From Mangifera indica (lineage: Eukaryota; Streptophyta; Magnoliopsida; Sapindales; Anacardiaceae), in contig NC_058153.1 in NCBI RefSeq assembly GCF_011075055.1, forward strand, positions 8,680,001 through 8,744,000: a stretch of DNA of 64,000 bases, in the 5' to 3' direction. Below are positions 54,150-64,000 of this stretch, piece after piece (position 1 is the first letter of the stretch; each line of letters opens with the position of its first letter). Below the pieces are notes generated by a model. The model worked only from the letters and a program-made list of their open reading frames with translations. It did not search any database and was not told where the DNA came from. A program made the position numbers and the translations under genes.

Positions 54150-55506
54150 TGCTAAATGGTGGAATTCCTCCAGTCCTTCTCCTTTGTTTTAGCATATAAA
54201 TAAGGTTCTTCCAATATAGTTGTCGATGCTCTTTCAAGAAGGTATTACTTGTTATCCATTCTTGATGCAAGAGTTCTAGGTTTCCAGCTTAAGAGGGAAT
54301 ATTACAATGAAGATGATGAGCTTGGGGAGATCATGAAGACTATTCTATCCATGATGGTTTTCTTTTCAAAGGAGCTAAATTATGCATCCCCAAGAGCTCT
54401 TTTAGAGAGCTTCTCATTAGGGAGACACATGGTGGTGGGTTGGCAGGTCATTTTCGCATAAACAAAACCTTGGATATGTTTAAGGAACATTTCTATTGGC
54501 CTAAGATGGTTGGTGACATCCAAGCCATTGTAGCAAGGTGTGGCACTTGTCAAAGGTCCAAATCTCATTTCAAAGCTGGTCCTTACATGCCTTTGCCGGT
54601 TTCGAAGCAGCCTTGGGAAGATCTTAGCATGGATTTTGTGGTAGCTCTTCCTAGAACTCAAAGAGGGAAGGATGCAATAATGGTGGTGGTTTATAGGTTT
54701 TCCAAAATGGCTCACTTCCTACCATGCACCAAGACTGAAGATGCAAGCAAAGTGGCTAACTTATTCTTCAAAGAAGTGGTGAGCCTTCATGGAATCCTTA
54801 GAACCATAGTTTCAAATAGGGATACCAAATTCTTAAGCCATTTTTGGAGGACTTTGTGTAGCAAATTGAGCACTAAACTCATGTTTAGCACCTCCCATCG
54901 CCCGCAAACGGATGGCCAAATCAAAGTGACCAATAGAACCTTGGGAGCCATTTTGAGAACCATGGTCAGCAAACATTTGAGAGATTGGGATTTAAAGCTT
55001 GCCCAAGCTGAATGTGCATACAATAGGAGTCCAAGCACTACAACTGGACACTCTCCATTTGAGGTAGTGTATGGTCTCAATCCTTTAACTCTTTTGGATC
55101 TAACTTCTTTGCCTCTTGATGTGCAAGTTCATAAGGAAGCCAAGGAGAAAGTTGTTGCCATGAAGAAACTCCATGAATCCATCAAATTTCAAATCATAAA
55201 GACCAATGAAGCTCACAAGAGGAAGATCAACAAGTATAGGAAGCCATCCCTCTTCAAAGCTAGTGACTTAGTTTGGGTGCATTTAAAAAATGAGTGATTT
55301 CCAAGCAAGAGGAAGAGTAAACTTGCTCCAAGGGCTGATGGACCATTTGAAGTGCTTGAAAGAGTGAATGACAATATATACAAGGTGAATCTTCTGAATG
55401 AGAAGGGGGGAGTCTCGGCCACCTTCTATGTTGGGGACCTTTCACCATACATGGAGGATAACCACCTTGAGGATCTGAGGGCAAATCCTTCACAGCCCAG
55501 GGAGGA
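54134..55506 (+). pseudogene. gypsy-Z RNase H end and integrase, broken
   Basis: It resumes the gypsy-Z pol after the LINE-A TSD: SSNIVVDALSRR (RNase H end), then integrase CGTCQRSKSHFKAG, SMDFVVALPRTQRGK. The second catalytic motif reads VSNRDTKF (D to N), and the third reads QTDGQIKVTNR, where an acidic residue is expected in place of Lys. A frameshift separates the RNase H end from integrase near 54440, and a TGA follows LKNE (55297). The C-terminus VSATFYVGDLSPYMED runs on into the LTR. Integrase is dead on at least two counts. Confidence 0.9.
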
Positions 55507-55791
55507 TGATGAATATTCGACCACCTATTCACTTTTGGCCTCTAAACCTACCCTAAGCCGACTTACCACACAAGAAGCTAAGGAGCATGAGTTTCCAGCA
55601 ATGCACCAGCGTAAGGATGTCAACCTTCTTCATTTTTTGTCCAAAACCACTTTTGGATATAATCTCATTACATGCACCAAAGGTCCAAGTGAATAGTTTG
55701 CTCCAATTGATCCAAAAGTGCAACTTTTGAAGCTCACTATTGGCCCAAACATCCAAGACTCCTTTTTGAAGTACAAAGAACTCAAAGTATT
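55507..55791 (+). repeat. gypsy-Z 3' LTR, truncated
   Basis: It starts TGATGAATATTC after a purine-rich GGGAGGA. It matches the start of the solo LTR at 56749-57742 (read on the minus strand). The pol frame continues in it for about 60 codons to KGPSE-stop at 55696. It breaks off near 55791 into an unrelated pol-tail sequence. Confidence 0.8.
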
Positions 55792-56501
55792 GATGCGAAT
55801 GATGGAGGTTCGAATTCTACTTCAACAAACACGAAGAATTTGGATCCATTGAGCTATGACGGAGGCCTAATTACACAAACAAGAGCGAAGAAGATGAAAG
55901 CAGCAATCATTGGTCTAGTTCAAAGTCATTTGGAGCTTGTGGGGAAGAGTCTGAGTGAAGTCAAAGGTCAACTCATGGGCAACGTCATGACAAGCATGGA
56001 GTGTAGTTCAAGACTTGTGCATTTAATTCAATTTGAAGAATTAAAAGAGCTTACTTTAACGCAAGGAGTCCAAATACATGAATTGGTCTAAGGGTAGCAA
56101 AGAGCACGTGTTGGGCATTATTCCTAAGGCTAGATTTCATACTTAGCCAAACATGCGTATGGAAGCCCAAGTCACATCAATTCAGCTAGCCCTTTTGTGA
56201 TTAGTTATTATCTAGTTGTTATCCTAGTTTAATTAGAAAAGCTTGTTTAGTTGTTATCTAATTGTTATTCTAGTTTAATTATGAAGAATATTTAATTGGT
56301 ATCCTAGTTTAATTAGGAAAACTTGTTTAGTTATTATCTAATTGTTATCTTAGTTTAATTAGGAGAGTACTTAGCTGTCATGAGTTGTTATTATCCTTTT
56401 TTCTAAAGGATTTATTTCGTTTTTTTTAGGGTTAGAAGCAACATATGTATTAAACTCAAGATCATGGCAACCTTGATTCTAATTAAAAATTTCGAATTTC
56501 T
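55792..56501 (+). pseudogene. gypsy pol C-terminal tail plus LTR-like sequence, copy 2
   Basis: One frame reads ANDGGSNSTSTNTKNLDP then LSYDGGLITQTRAKKMK and continues to IHELV-stop at 56091. It is the more intact version of 30523-31034. Repeats of 'tatcctagtttaattag' follow, then AT-rich sequence to 56501 resembling an LTR. No PBS or second LTR follows, because LINE-E sequence begins at 56502. The element of origin is not otherwise present in the window. Confidence 0.65.
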
Positions 56502-56748
56502 CCAAAGAAAAGTGTTTTCTCCATTGCCAATGATCTTCTTGAACTTAGTCTTCATTAGTTCCCTTAGACCTAAAATCTTTCTCCAAACCCAAGAACTCTC
56601 ACCATTAGGTTTTATTTCCCAAAGACATTTACCTCTTAGCTTGTTGACTTTAATCCATTCCACCCAAAGCGAATTCCTCTTGTCAAGGAGGATCTTCCAC
56701 ATGTTCTTAATAATGGCAGCTTTATTCCATGATTTACTCCTCATAATA
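56502..56748 (-). pseudogene. LINE-E ORF2 segment distal to the solo LTR
   Basis: It encodes MRSKSWNKAAIIKNMWKILL through WRKILGLRELMKTKFKK to NGENTFLW, collinear with LINE-A and LINE-C. It follows KVEGGLGIM across the solo LTR. Confidence 0.88.
56744..56748. repeat. Left target-site duplication of the solo LTR (TAATA)
   Basis: TAATA recurs at 57743-57747. Removing the LTR and one copy restores the LINE frame GLGIMRSK. Confidence 0.93.
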
Positions 56749-57742
56749 TGGTGCATTTCCACCAAGACAATGCAACAACACACAAACTCAATTCTGGAAG
56801 TTACTATTCATTTGGCACAACAACAATTTGTCTTCACTTTTTATCCAATCAAATGACCTCCAAATCATGCAAATTATATATCATTGGAAAAATCATTCAA
56901 AGAGCTTTCTAACGGTATATAATTTCAACCACAACTCAATCAAAAAGGCATTCAAAATTAGCTTCAAAGTTTGCTGGTAAAAACTGGAAATTGCAAAATC
57001 ACACACTGTGAACAGTATCCGAAGCATACAACACAAATTCAAATCTTCACACTTTTGGATTTCAAGGGTAACAAGAAAATTAACCAAGGCAAAAAGGAAA
57101 GTTCCACCAACCTTGGGGTCTTCCACCACCAATCTTCCACCAAGAATGATTGGATAAAGGAAATGAGAAAAAAAAAGTCAACAAGCTTTCTTCAAATTTT
57201 CATTCAAGAGCAAAACCAAAACTTTTACAAATGAAGATCCACCCCTTTATATAGGAGGCATGGATGGCAATGATTCAATATTTCCCACAAAAGTCAACTA
57301 AAATGGCATGAATTAAGCTAAGCCATTCATTCTAAACCAAGCCCATGCATAATAATTAACTAAAGACAAAAGTTAATTGTTTTTTCCTTAACTTTAGAAA
57401 TGATGTTTCCTAACTAAAACAACTAAATTCTAACTTAGTTCTAATGTAACTAAAACCCAATTTTGGGCTCTTTGGGCTTCTCAAAATGATGCTTGGACGT
57501 TTGGGCCATTGATGGACTTTAAAAGTTGCACTTTTGGATCAATTGGAGCAAGCTATTCATTTGGACCTTGGGTGGATGTAATAAGACTATATCCAAAAGT
57601 GGTTTTGGGCCAAAATTGAAGGTGCAATGCTTCCTTTGGCTTGGGATTTGCTAGAACTTCATTCTTCTTGGCTTTAAAGGTTGCATGGAGACTTAAGGAT
57701 GGCCTGGAACCCAAAAATGACAATGGAGCCACGTATACATCA
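56749..57742 (-). repeat. Solo LTR of the gypsy-Z family, 994 bp
   Basis: On the minus strand it runs TGATGTATAC (57742) to ATGCACCA (56749), flanked by TAATA. No internal sequence is present, so it is the product of LTR-LTR recombination. Its first part matches 55507-55791 and its last part resembles X-type LTR ends. Antisense and sense frames inside it are not conserved genes. Confidence 0.93.
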
Positions 57743-58361
57743 TAATACCTAAGCCACCCTCCACTTTAGGCACACATACCTCATCCCAAGCAACTTTAGC
57801 TTTTTTACCATCCATTGATGCACCACTCCAAAGAAACATTCTTAGAATTTCGTCAATCTCCTTATGGACACTTGAAAGATGAATAAAGATGGATGACCAA
57901 TACACTTGAATGCTAAAAAGGATTGACTTAATAAGAATAAGTCTACCCACATAAGATAAGAATTTGCTACGCCATGAGGTAATTGGCCCAACAATCTTGT
58001 GAATGAGTAGCTTGCAATCACTACTTTTGAGTTTTAAGGAGGTAATTGGAACACCTAGGTATTTGAATGGCAATTCTCCCACCTCCATATTGATAGTTGC
58101 CAAGAGATTAATCTTCTCCTCTTGGGATACTCCAAAAAGGAAGATATTGCTTTTAGCACAATTCATTTGGAGCTCGAACCATTTATGGGAGAGGATAAGA
58201 GAGTTTTTCAGGAGGGAGATAGATTCACAATCCACCCTACAAAACGAGATAAGATCATTAGCAAAACATAAGCAAGTTATATTGTTCTTCTTACATTTCC
58301 AATGATGGCCAAAGGAAGGATTGTTCTTGAGCTCCCCAAGCATTCGGGAGAGAATACTAAG
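57743..58361 (-). pseudogene. LINE-E ORF2, reverse transcriptase C-terminal half
   Basis: It reads MLGELKNNPSFGHHWKC and a catalytic motif FAND in place of FADD, then FKYLGVPITSLK, FSIQVYWSSIFI and KVEGGLGIM at the solo LTR. Upstream it is fused to the endonuclease end by an internal deletion. Confidence 0.88.
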
Positions 58362-59118
58362 GAAGCTTTTATGATTCGCCTACATGTTGTAGAATTTAAA
58401 AGGGACCTTCCTCCTCTCATCACTACCCTCATAGGTCACAATACATGGGGAATGATCTGAAATAGAAGGATTGAGAAAGGTGGCCAAAGAATCCACAAAT
58501 GCATCTTTCCAATATTCGTTTACAAGCTATCCTCCTTTGCCCTTCAGTACAATTGCTCCAAGTGAGATGATTTCCCATATACCGAAGGTCATCTAAATTA
58601 GCCTCTCTACAACAATTGTTTAGATCGTCACAATATGTATCTCCCCACGAAGCCCCTCCAATTTTTTCATTCGAACCTCTGATTGTATCGAAGTCACCCA
58701 TGATTAGCCAAGGCTTCCTACACATCTGATTTGAGTGCTTAACAATTTCCCTCCAAAGACTTCTCCTATCCAACGGTTGATTGAAACCATACATTATCGT
58801 TATAGCCAAATGAGTATTCTCCTTTACTAACCAAGCCTCACCATGAATGAATTGGGGGGTCTTCTCTTTAATGTCTATTCTGATAGCTTTCATATTCCAC
58901 CCTACCCAAATTCTCCCATTGGGGTATACATCATTATTATTGTCATACTCCCAATCCTTCCAAATATTACGATTCACTCTAACTAAATTATTATTCCCTA
59001 CTTTAGTCTCCAACACAGCAATGAAATCAATATTATTATGCAAAATGAAATGTCTTACCTCCTTTTGCTTGATAGGAGCATTAAGGCCCCTAATATTCCA
59101 GCATGCAAGTTTGGTCAT
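58362..59118 (-). pseudogene. LINE-E ORF2, endonuclease domain
   Basis: It starts MTKLACWNIRGLNAPIKQ at 59118 and has VLETKVGNNN, LIMGDFDTIRG and LDDLRYMGNHLTWSN. A deletion after RRIACK shifts the frame. The later part (RRKVPFKFYNM, stop) lies in another frame and reaches SFLSI, where it joins RT sequence. ATG at 59118 overlaps the ORF1 stop by four bases. Confidence 0.88.
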
Positions 59119-60489
59119 TTGGATAATGGGGGAGGGGAATTTGCTTTCTTCTGTTTTGCCAATTTCTTCCCCAAATTCCTACTCTTCAAATTAACATCCT
59201 TCTTCCTAAAATCCATCTCATCCACCTTAAGTTTTCCACCGAAAAGGACCATTGCTGGAGAGGCTTCTTGATCCATATCCTCTACAACACTTATGGAAGT
59301 TTCATCACTCTCTCGAACACTTCCACTTGCTGTTGTGTAATGACAAGTCTCTTTCGATGTGCTAGCTGCACTCAAGGTCTTCTTTCCTTCCGTATTTGCA
59401 ACATCAGTGGTGCTTTCATGGTTCTCCTCATCATGCAACATTATACTCACTTTATCTTGCTCATGGGACTCCTTAATAGCTAAAGCTAAGAATCTATTAC
59501 TCTTATGAGTTATCGTATTCTTTACCACTGGTTTTTGTATCTCCACCAATTTACCTTTGGTCTTCTTGTCATAGCCTTTAGCCTCTTGCATCATGTTGTC
59601 TTTCCCAATTAGTTTCTTAGGTAACACAGTTGCAGCCCCATCCTTCAATATTTTTTGTGATGATGAGTTGCCTCCTAGCTTAGTTGTTATGGCACAATTA
59701 GCTGTGGAGTGTCCAAAGCATTGACATCCATTGCATTTAAGAGGTTTCCAGCTATATTCTACATTGATTACCATTCGACAAAGTTAAACAAATAGAATCA
59801 GGGCATTCCGCATCCACCTTGATCTCAATACAAATTCTTGCATAATCCAACCTTGTCACTTCTTCAGTGATAGCATCCACATAAAGAGGATTTCCAATAG
59901 CACTTGCTATGTAGCTGAGGTCTATTGGAGTCCAAAACTCAAGAGGAATGCCATACATTCTGACCCAAATAGCCACCTTCTTGACATCATTAATCAACAT
60001 AGGGAGGTTTGTGGTCCATTTCCTAACAAGAAACGGCTGTCCTACAATGGTTAATTGTCCCTCATCTAGAACTCTAGTAACTCCATCAATGTCTTGAAAC
60101 TTAAGGATAAAAACACCTTGACCGGATGTCATAACATCAGTGAGGCCATAAGAAGACCAAATCTTCTCCAGAGTTCTCTTGACAGTCAAGAATGGCGGTC
60201 TTTTGCCAAGAAAGAAACCTACCGCACATGTTCTCCATTTAGTTGCACCTTCTTCCGCAATTTCTTGAGGAGGTGCAACACATATACGCCCCATAGCATC
60301 TCTGCCTTTTGGTTCAAAAAATTCCAGTTTTGCATTTGATTTCTTAGGGGTGAAAAGAGAGTTCCATGAAACTTTCTCTTCCCCTTCTCTAGCAATTTAT
60401 GAAGATTCAGATAAAATGGGAGTAGCTTCAGATGACTTTTCGATGCCAGCAGAAAACTTACTATTTTGGTGAAAGGAAGTTTCAAGCAT
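59115..60489 (-). pseudogene. LINE-E ORF1 (DUF4283-like domain, CCHC knuckle)
   Basis: The start is taken at 60489 (MLETSFHQNSKFSAG). TAA lies at about codon 31. The DUF4283-like part runs from 60294 (CAVGFFLGKRPPFLTVKRTL, KWTTNLPMLINDVKK). A loss of about 11 nt in the LSNG region near 59775 shifts the frame. The knuckle CNGCQCFGHSTANC lies near 59690-59735, and the C-terminus ends PPPLSK at 59115, overlapping ORF2. It is inactive. Confidence 0.87.
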
Positions 60490-61068
60490 GTGAGTGGAAA
60501 GTTGCAAGGGAATTAAAAAGACTTTCTTAATCAAAGACTCAGCAAAGGAGGAGATAGTAGCCTACAAATGCAGTGCAAATCAGGGCACGATAGACTAAGA
60601 ACCACCAAATAAGGAAAGAAACTACTGCCACGAAAAGAATGGGAGCAGCTTACACCAAAGAGGAAAATGCATGAAACCACAATGAACACAGCAAAATTTT
60701 GAATTTAAGGGTGGGAGAACAAAAGCAATTTCAACACAGCAAAATATCGCCAAAGAGATGAGGAGGAAACAAGAGAAACTTGAATGAAAATTGGAATGAA
60801 AGGTGGATAAGAAGCTATAATGGATAAAAAACCATGAATGATCAAGGTAAAGAAATAAATACATGAACCACTATTACTAACTCCATTGAATGATGATAGA
60901 GAGTTAGAGAGAAGCAACCAAAGAAGTGTGGAGTAGTCGGTACTTGAGATTGGTACCTGGAGGGCCACCAACCAGGTCGGGAATGATGGAGGGTGGAAGT
61001 GACTAAAAGAAAAAGGGTGAGGTTTTAGAGAGAAGAGAGAGCATTTCTTTTAGAGAGAGAAGGAACTA
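60490..61068 (-). promoter_or_regulatory. LINE-E 5' untranslated region
   Basis: On the minus strand it opens with 'cttctctctctaaaag' and 'cttctctctaaaacc', as in LINE-A and LINE-C. Short frames within are not conserved. Confidence 0.6.
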
Positions 61069-63272
61069 GTTGCATTCACTAAAAATAATGAGTTAATGCT
61101 CATGCTTTCTTTAATCAACCCTTTTGATAGGGGCAAGGCCGGCGACCCCGGGGGTTTATCGGCAGTGTAAGCTGAAGGGTTCCCTCGGTCGCCAAAAAAA
61201 AAAAACAACTTATCCACTTGACGTTGTAACTCCTTTGTTTCTTCGGGATTGCTCTTATAAACTGGTCGATTTGGAATTTGTGCTCCAGGAATGACGTCAA
61301 TTTGATGTTCTATCCCCCTCAATGGCGACAAACCATCAGACATGGATTCGGGAAACAAATCTTCAAATTCCTATGATAAACCTTGAAAAGAACTAGGGAG
61401 AGAAGAGAGAATTGGGTTAGATTCAAAAGATAAACACACATCCTTGAATACCAATAGTATCAAAGGCTGCCTTGTTAAATAAGCCTTTAGAACCTCACTC
61501 CCTCTTGCATAGAAATTGCCTTTTACCTCTTTTTTTGCCACTTTTTGCACACTATTCTCTCCTTTTGCATGTGCACTCTCATGAATTTGTTTCTCATTGT
61601 GCATCCGCTCTATTTGCACACCTCTCTTGGCTTTTCTCATAGGTCTCCTTTTGCTTGTGCATCTTTTCTTTTCCACGTGCACTCTCACATTCACTCATAG
61701 TTTTTGATGTTCGTATACTTTTTTAGGCATCATAGGTAACAAGTTGACATGTCTACCATTCATGTTGAATGAATATCGGTTAGAATACCCATCATGTATA
61801 ACACGCCTATCATATTGCCAAGGGCGTCCCAATAATATGTGACTAGCATGCATAGGTACTACATCACATAAAACCTCGTCATGATAACGCTCAATAGAGA
61901 ATGAAATTAATGCTTGCCTCATGACCTTAATATCCCTACTATTATTCAACCATTGCAACCTAGAAGGTCTATGATGTTTAGTTGTTTTCAACCCCACTTT
62001 ATCAACTAAACCAGCATTAACAACGTTAGTGCAACTACCACCATTAATAATCATACTACACAATTTATTATCTATCATGCATCTAGTATAAAAGATATTT
62101 TCGCGTTGTACCTCATCCTCCTTAGCTTGCATGTTTAGAGCACGCCTTGCAACCAATGTGAAAATTGGTCCTTTAGGGGCTGGTTCATCACCCTCTTCTT
62201 CTGAAACATCCTCCAATGGTGGCATGTCACTCAAGTCATCATCATCCTCGCTCCCATCTTCATTCACCACCTTCCCATTGCGTAGGGTCATCACCTTTAC
62301 ATTTGGACATTGTGCAGCTCTATGTCTGTATCCCAAGCACCTAAAGCATTGTATATCACGTGATTTACCCTTGGATTTGTCATCCTTAGGTTGTATTTTT
62401 TGTGTAGTGAGCTCTTTATTTTTGCTTTGATCAGATCTGCCGTTATTTGTATTCGCATCACCTCCCTTGTTCCCTTTCCAGTTTGGTTTCCATGATGTTG
62501 GGGTCAAAATAGCCTTGGTTTTCGCTCTTAGTTGTTTTTCAATCTTGGTTGCCATGTGTACCATATCCTCCAAATCTACGTAATGATGCAACTCAACAAG
62601 GTTAGCAATATTACGATTCAAACCTAAAAGAAAATGTGCCATAGTAGCTTCCCTATCCTCCTCGATGTTGGCTCGAATCATGGCCATCTCCATCTATTGG
62701 TGATATTCTTCAACACTATTGGATCCTTGATTCAACCTTTGTAATTGATTGTACAACTCCCTATAGTAGTGTTGTGGTACAAATCTCTTCCTCATGATTG
62801 TTTTCATCTCAATCCATGAAGAAATAGGACCTTCTCCACTTCTGCACCTAGAAGAGGTAAATTGATCCCACCATACACTAGTATAGTCGGTGAATTCGAC
62901 GGCTGCTAATTTCACCTTCTTCTCTTCGGTGTAGTTATGGCACTCAAATACACGCTCTACCTTCTTCTCCCACTCTAAATATGCCTCTGGATCACTTTTA
63001 CCATGGAAAGCTGGAATCTTCATTTTGATTGATCCCAAATTCCCATATTTTGATTTGCCTTTGTTGGAACGTGTAGATCCTTCTTCAACCTCCCCTTCTA
63101 AATCATCAAAGAGGCTGCATTTTGTGTCTTTTGTCTTGCCATGGCTAGGGGTACCTTGTTCCAACCTCTCTTGGACATTGCAATTTTCACTCCTCATGTC
63201 CACTTGTTATGCCATCATCTTTTGTAACATTCCTTGTATTGCTTCTAAGGTAACTTTCTCCTTAGGGTCCAT
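61069..63272 (-). pseudogene. gypsy-V Gag, protease and start of RT, multiple nonsense codons
   Basis: One frame runs from MDPKEKVTLEAIQGMLQ at 63272. TAA at 63207-63209, TAG at 62694-62696, a stop at 61695-61697 and TAG at 61371-61373 interrupt it. There is no frameshift until the SINE. The Gag core reads KIPAFHGKSDPEAYLEWEKK and RKRFVPQHYYRELYNQLQRL. The knuckle CFRCLGYRHRAAQC lies near 62310-62350. The protease motif reads IINGGSCTNV, so the catalytic Asp-Ser pair (IIDSGSC in gypsy-X) is lost. LLGRPWQYDRRVIHDG ends the protease region. RT begins [15 protein letters not shown], is interrupted by SINE-2 after RQVDKL, and ends at LINE-E. Confidence 0.9.
61126..61205 (+). mobile_element. SINE-2, 3' fragment with poly(A), inside gypsy-V
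   Basis: 'gataggggcaaggccggcga' through 'gtgtaagctgaagggttccc' matches the SINE-1 body across the site where the Tekay-type array entered SINE-1. It therefore shows the empty-site arrangement. It ends in poly(A). The tRNA-like head is missing. It interrupts gypsy-V between RQVDKL and KGLIKES, without a clear TSD. Confidence 0.83.
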
Positions 63273-63865
63273 GATGTAAACCTGTAAGAAAATGTTAAAA
63301 ACACCTATTCTAACACTCCCTCACGTGTTTCGCTCGAATGTGTTTGTAACACTCTAATACGCTTACCAAAACAATCACACACAGAATTTCCCCTTAGAGT
63401 TCTTATTTGAGTTAACCTAAACTACTCACTTTCTAAAGAGAATTACAAATTACAATCCCTTGACAATTAGAGCTAACAAAAAAAATTAAATTATGGCCTT
63501 TTACAGTGGTAAATTCGGCCACAACTAAATTCGACTTCCTCTTTTTTTTTTTTTTTTTTTTTTTCTTGACTAATTAATACTAAAACTCTTAGCTAAACAG
63601 ATCTGGAAGCCTTTGAACACCTCTTGAAGCTTGAATCATGATATGTCATTTTGGTGATGCTTGATTCAAAAATCGGCAAGGAATGGAACTTTGGTGCTTT
63701 TGCGGCTCCTTTTGATTTGATGTTGCCCAAACCACTTGTATGAAGAATTTTGATGTTGAGTTTGCTGCTGCCGAATCACTTGATGATGAATAATGCAAAT
63801 TTTTTTTTTTAAAATTGATGCACAAACACAAGATTAAAGGCTACGTAGCTTATACTAGACCCAAT
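63273..63865 (-). other. gypsy-V leader
   Basis: This is untranslated sequence between PBS and Gag. It contains a 23-base T run on the plus strand (63542-63564) and no recognisable gene. The 61-codon minus-strand frame at 63646-63831 has no recognisable product. Confidence 0.7.
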
Positions 63866-63877
63866 GCTCTGATACCA
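63866..63877 (-). promoter_or_regulatory. gypsy-V primer-binding site
   Basis: GCTCTGATACCA on the plus strand is TGGTATCAGAGC on the minus strand, three bases inside the LTR border. Confidence 0.9.
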
Positions 63878-63880
63878 AAC

Positions 63881-64000
63881 TGATATAACCCTTGTTGATT
63901 GATCTAACAAGAACTATGACAATCTATTGGAATCTTGCCCAAAGATTTATCTAGCATAAACCAAAAGAATTAGAACCCTCTTGTTATCTAATAACAAGGA
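63881..64000 (-). repeat. 5' LTR of gypsy-V, edge only
   Basis: On the minus strand the LTR ends ...GGGTTATATCA at 63881, directly before the PBS. The rest lies beyond the window. Confidence 0.75.

Larger units (their letters stand above)
56502..61068 (-). mobile_element. LINE-E, minus-strand L1-type LINE, 3' end missing
   Basis: From 61068 leftwards it has a CT-rich 5' UTR, ORF1, an ORF2 endonuclease, then part of RT and C-terminal sequence to 56502, where it stops within TFLW. It has no 3' UTR or poly(A). An internal ORF2 deletion lies at about 58360, and a solo LTR interrupts it at 56749-57742. Its 5' end abuts gypsy-V RT. Confidence 0.9.

Noticed and set aside
62131..62430. 99-codon plus-strand frame antisense to gypsy-V gag
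   Set aside because: It is a shadow of the minus-strand gag/protease frame and has no recognisable motif.
63542..63564. T23 run as the poly(A) of another minus-strand retroelement
   Set aside because: No LINE or SINE 3' end motif adjoins it and no TSD was seen. It is treated as a homopolymer in the gypsy-V leader.
1..64000. A host gene, defence system or metabolic cluster between the elements
   Set aside because: Every stretch over 300 bases could be assigned to a retroelement or its remnant. The few unassigned bases (for example 56396-56501) are AT-rich and without coding signal.

Overview
This window is plant nuclear DNA made almost entirely of nested retrotransposons. I found no host gene, no free-standing tRNA or rRNA gene, no CRISPR array and nothing bacterial. 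The evidence for a higher plant is threefold: Ty3/gypsy elements with primer-binding sites of the initiator tRNA-Met type, a chromodomain-bearing Tekay/Del-type chromovirus, and L1-type LINEs whose ORF1 has a DUF4283-like domain plus a CCHC knuckle and whose ORF2 ends in a zf-RVT-like domain. The species cannot be named from the sequence. For reference, the elements are labelled here gypsy-Y, gypsy-V, gypsy-X, gypsy-Z, the Tekay-type array, LINE-A to LINE-E and SINE-1/SINE-2.

Left part (1-30542). A minus-strand LTR (1-968) and an oppositely oriented LTR tail (971-1167) precede gypsy-Y, a broken minus-strand element whose gag/protease/RT start lies at 1276-3359. The leader of gypsy-Y received a tRNA-derived SINE with a 13-bp target-site duplication (TSD). 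That SINE was then split by a 25.5-kb insertion at 3777-29289: a tandem array of a Tekay-type element in the order LTR-body-LTR-body-LTR-body-LTR, flanked once only by the 5-bp TSD TTACC. The middle body has an uninterrupted 1556-codon Gag-Pol frame. The first and third bodies share one nonsense codon, and the third also holds a 1086-bp triplication of leader plus gag. Beyond the array come the SINE tail, then the rest of the gypsy-Y leader, its PBS and its LTR.

Middle part (30523-56501). A pol-tail/LTR-like fragment (30523-31034) leads into gypsy-Z (RT/RNase H at 31035-32099, integrase and LTR at 54134-55791). LINE-A (32100-54133, 16-bp TSD) is inserted in gypsy-Z. Inside LINE-A lie a minus-strand 5'-truncated LINE-B (34984-37572) and gypsy-X (38342-51827, TSD TGCAT). 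Inside gypsy-X lie the full-length LINE-C (41300-47117, 16-bp TSD, one mismatch) and the 5'-truncated LINE-D (50771-51770, in the 3' LTR). This gives four levels of nesting, and most steps are fixed by TSDs. A second copy of the pol-tail/LTR-like fragment follows at 55792-56501.

Right part (56502-64000). Minus-strand LINE-E carries a solo LTR (56749-57742, TSD TAATA) and a large internal ORF2 deletion. It sits in minus-strand gypsy-V (RT start, protease, gag, leader, PBS and the edge of an LTR). Gypsy-V also holds a SINE 3' fragment that is an unoccupied relative of the Tekay-type target site.

Only the middle Tekay-type body looks coding-competent. The other coding regions carry nonsense codons, frameshifts, deletions or lost catalytic residues. 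The observations most worth following are the tandem array and its mosaic history, a hairpin minisatellite in its LTRs with a compensated stem change, a conserved double hairpin at the 3' end of four LINEs with a compensated base pair, a 4-nt ATGA overlap joining ORF1 and ORF2 in three LINEs, and pol reading frames that run into the 3' LTR.
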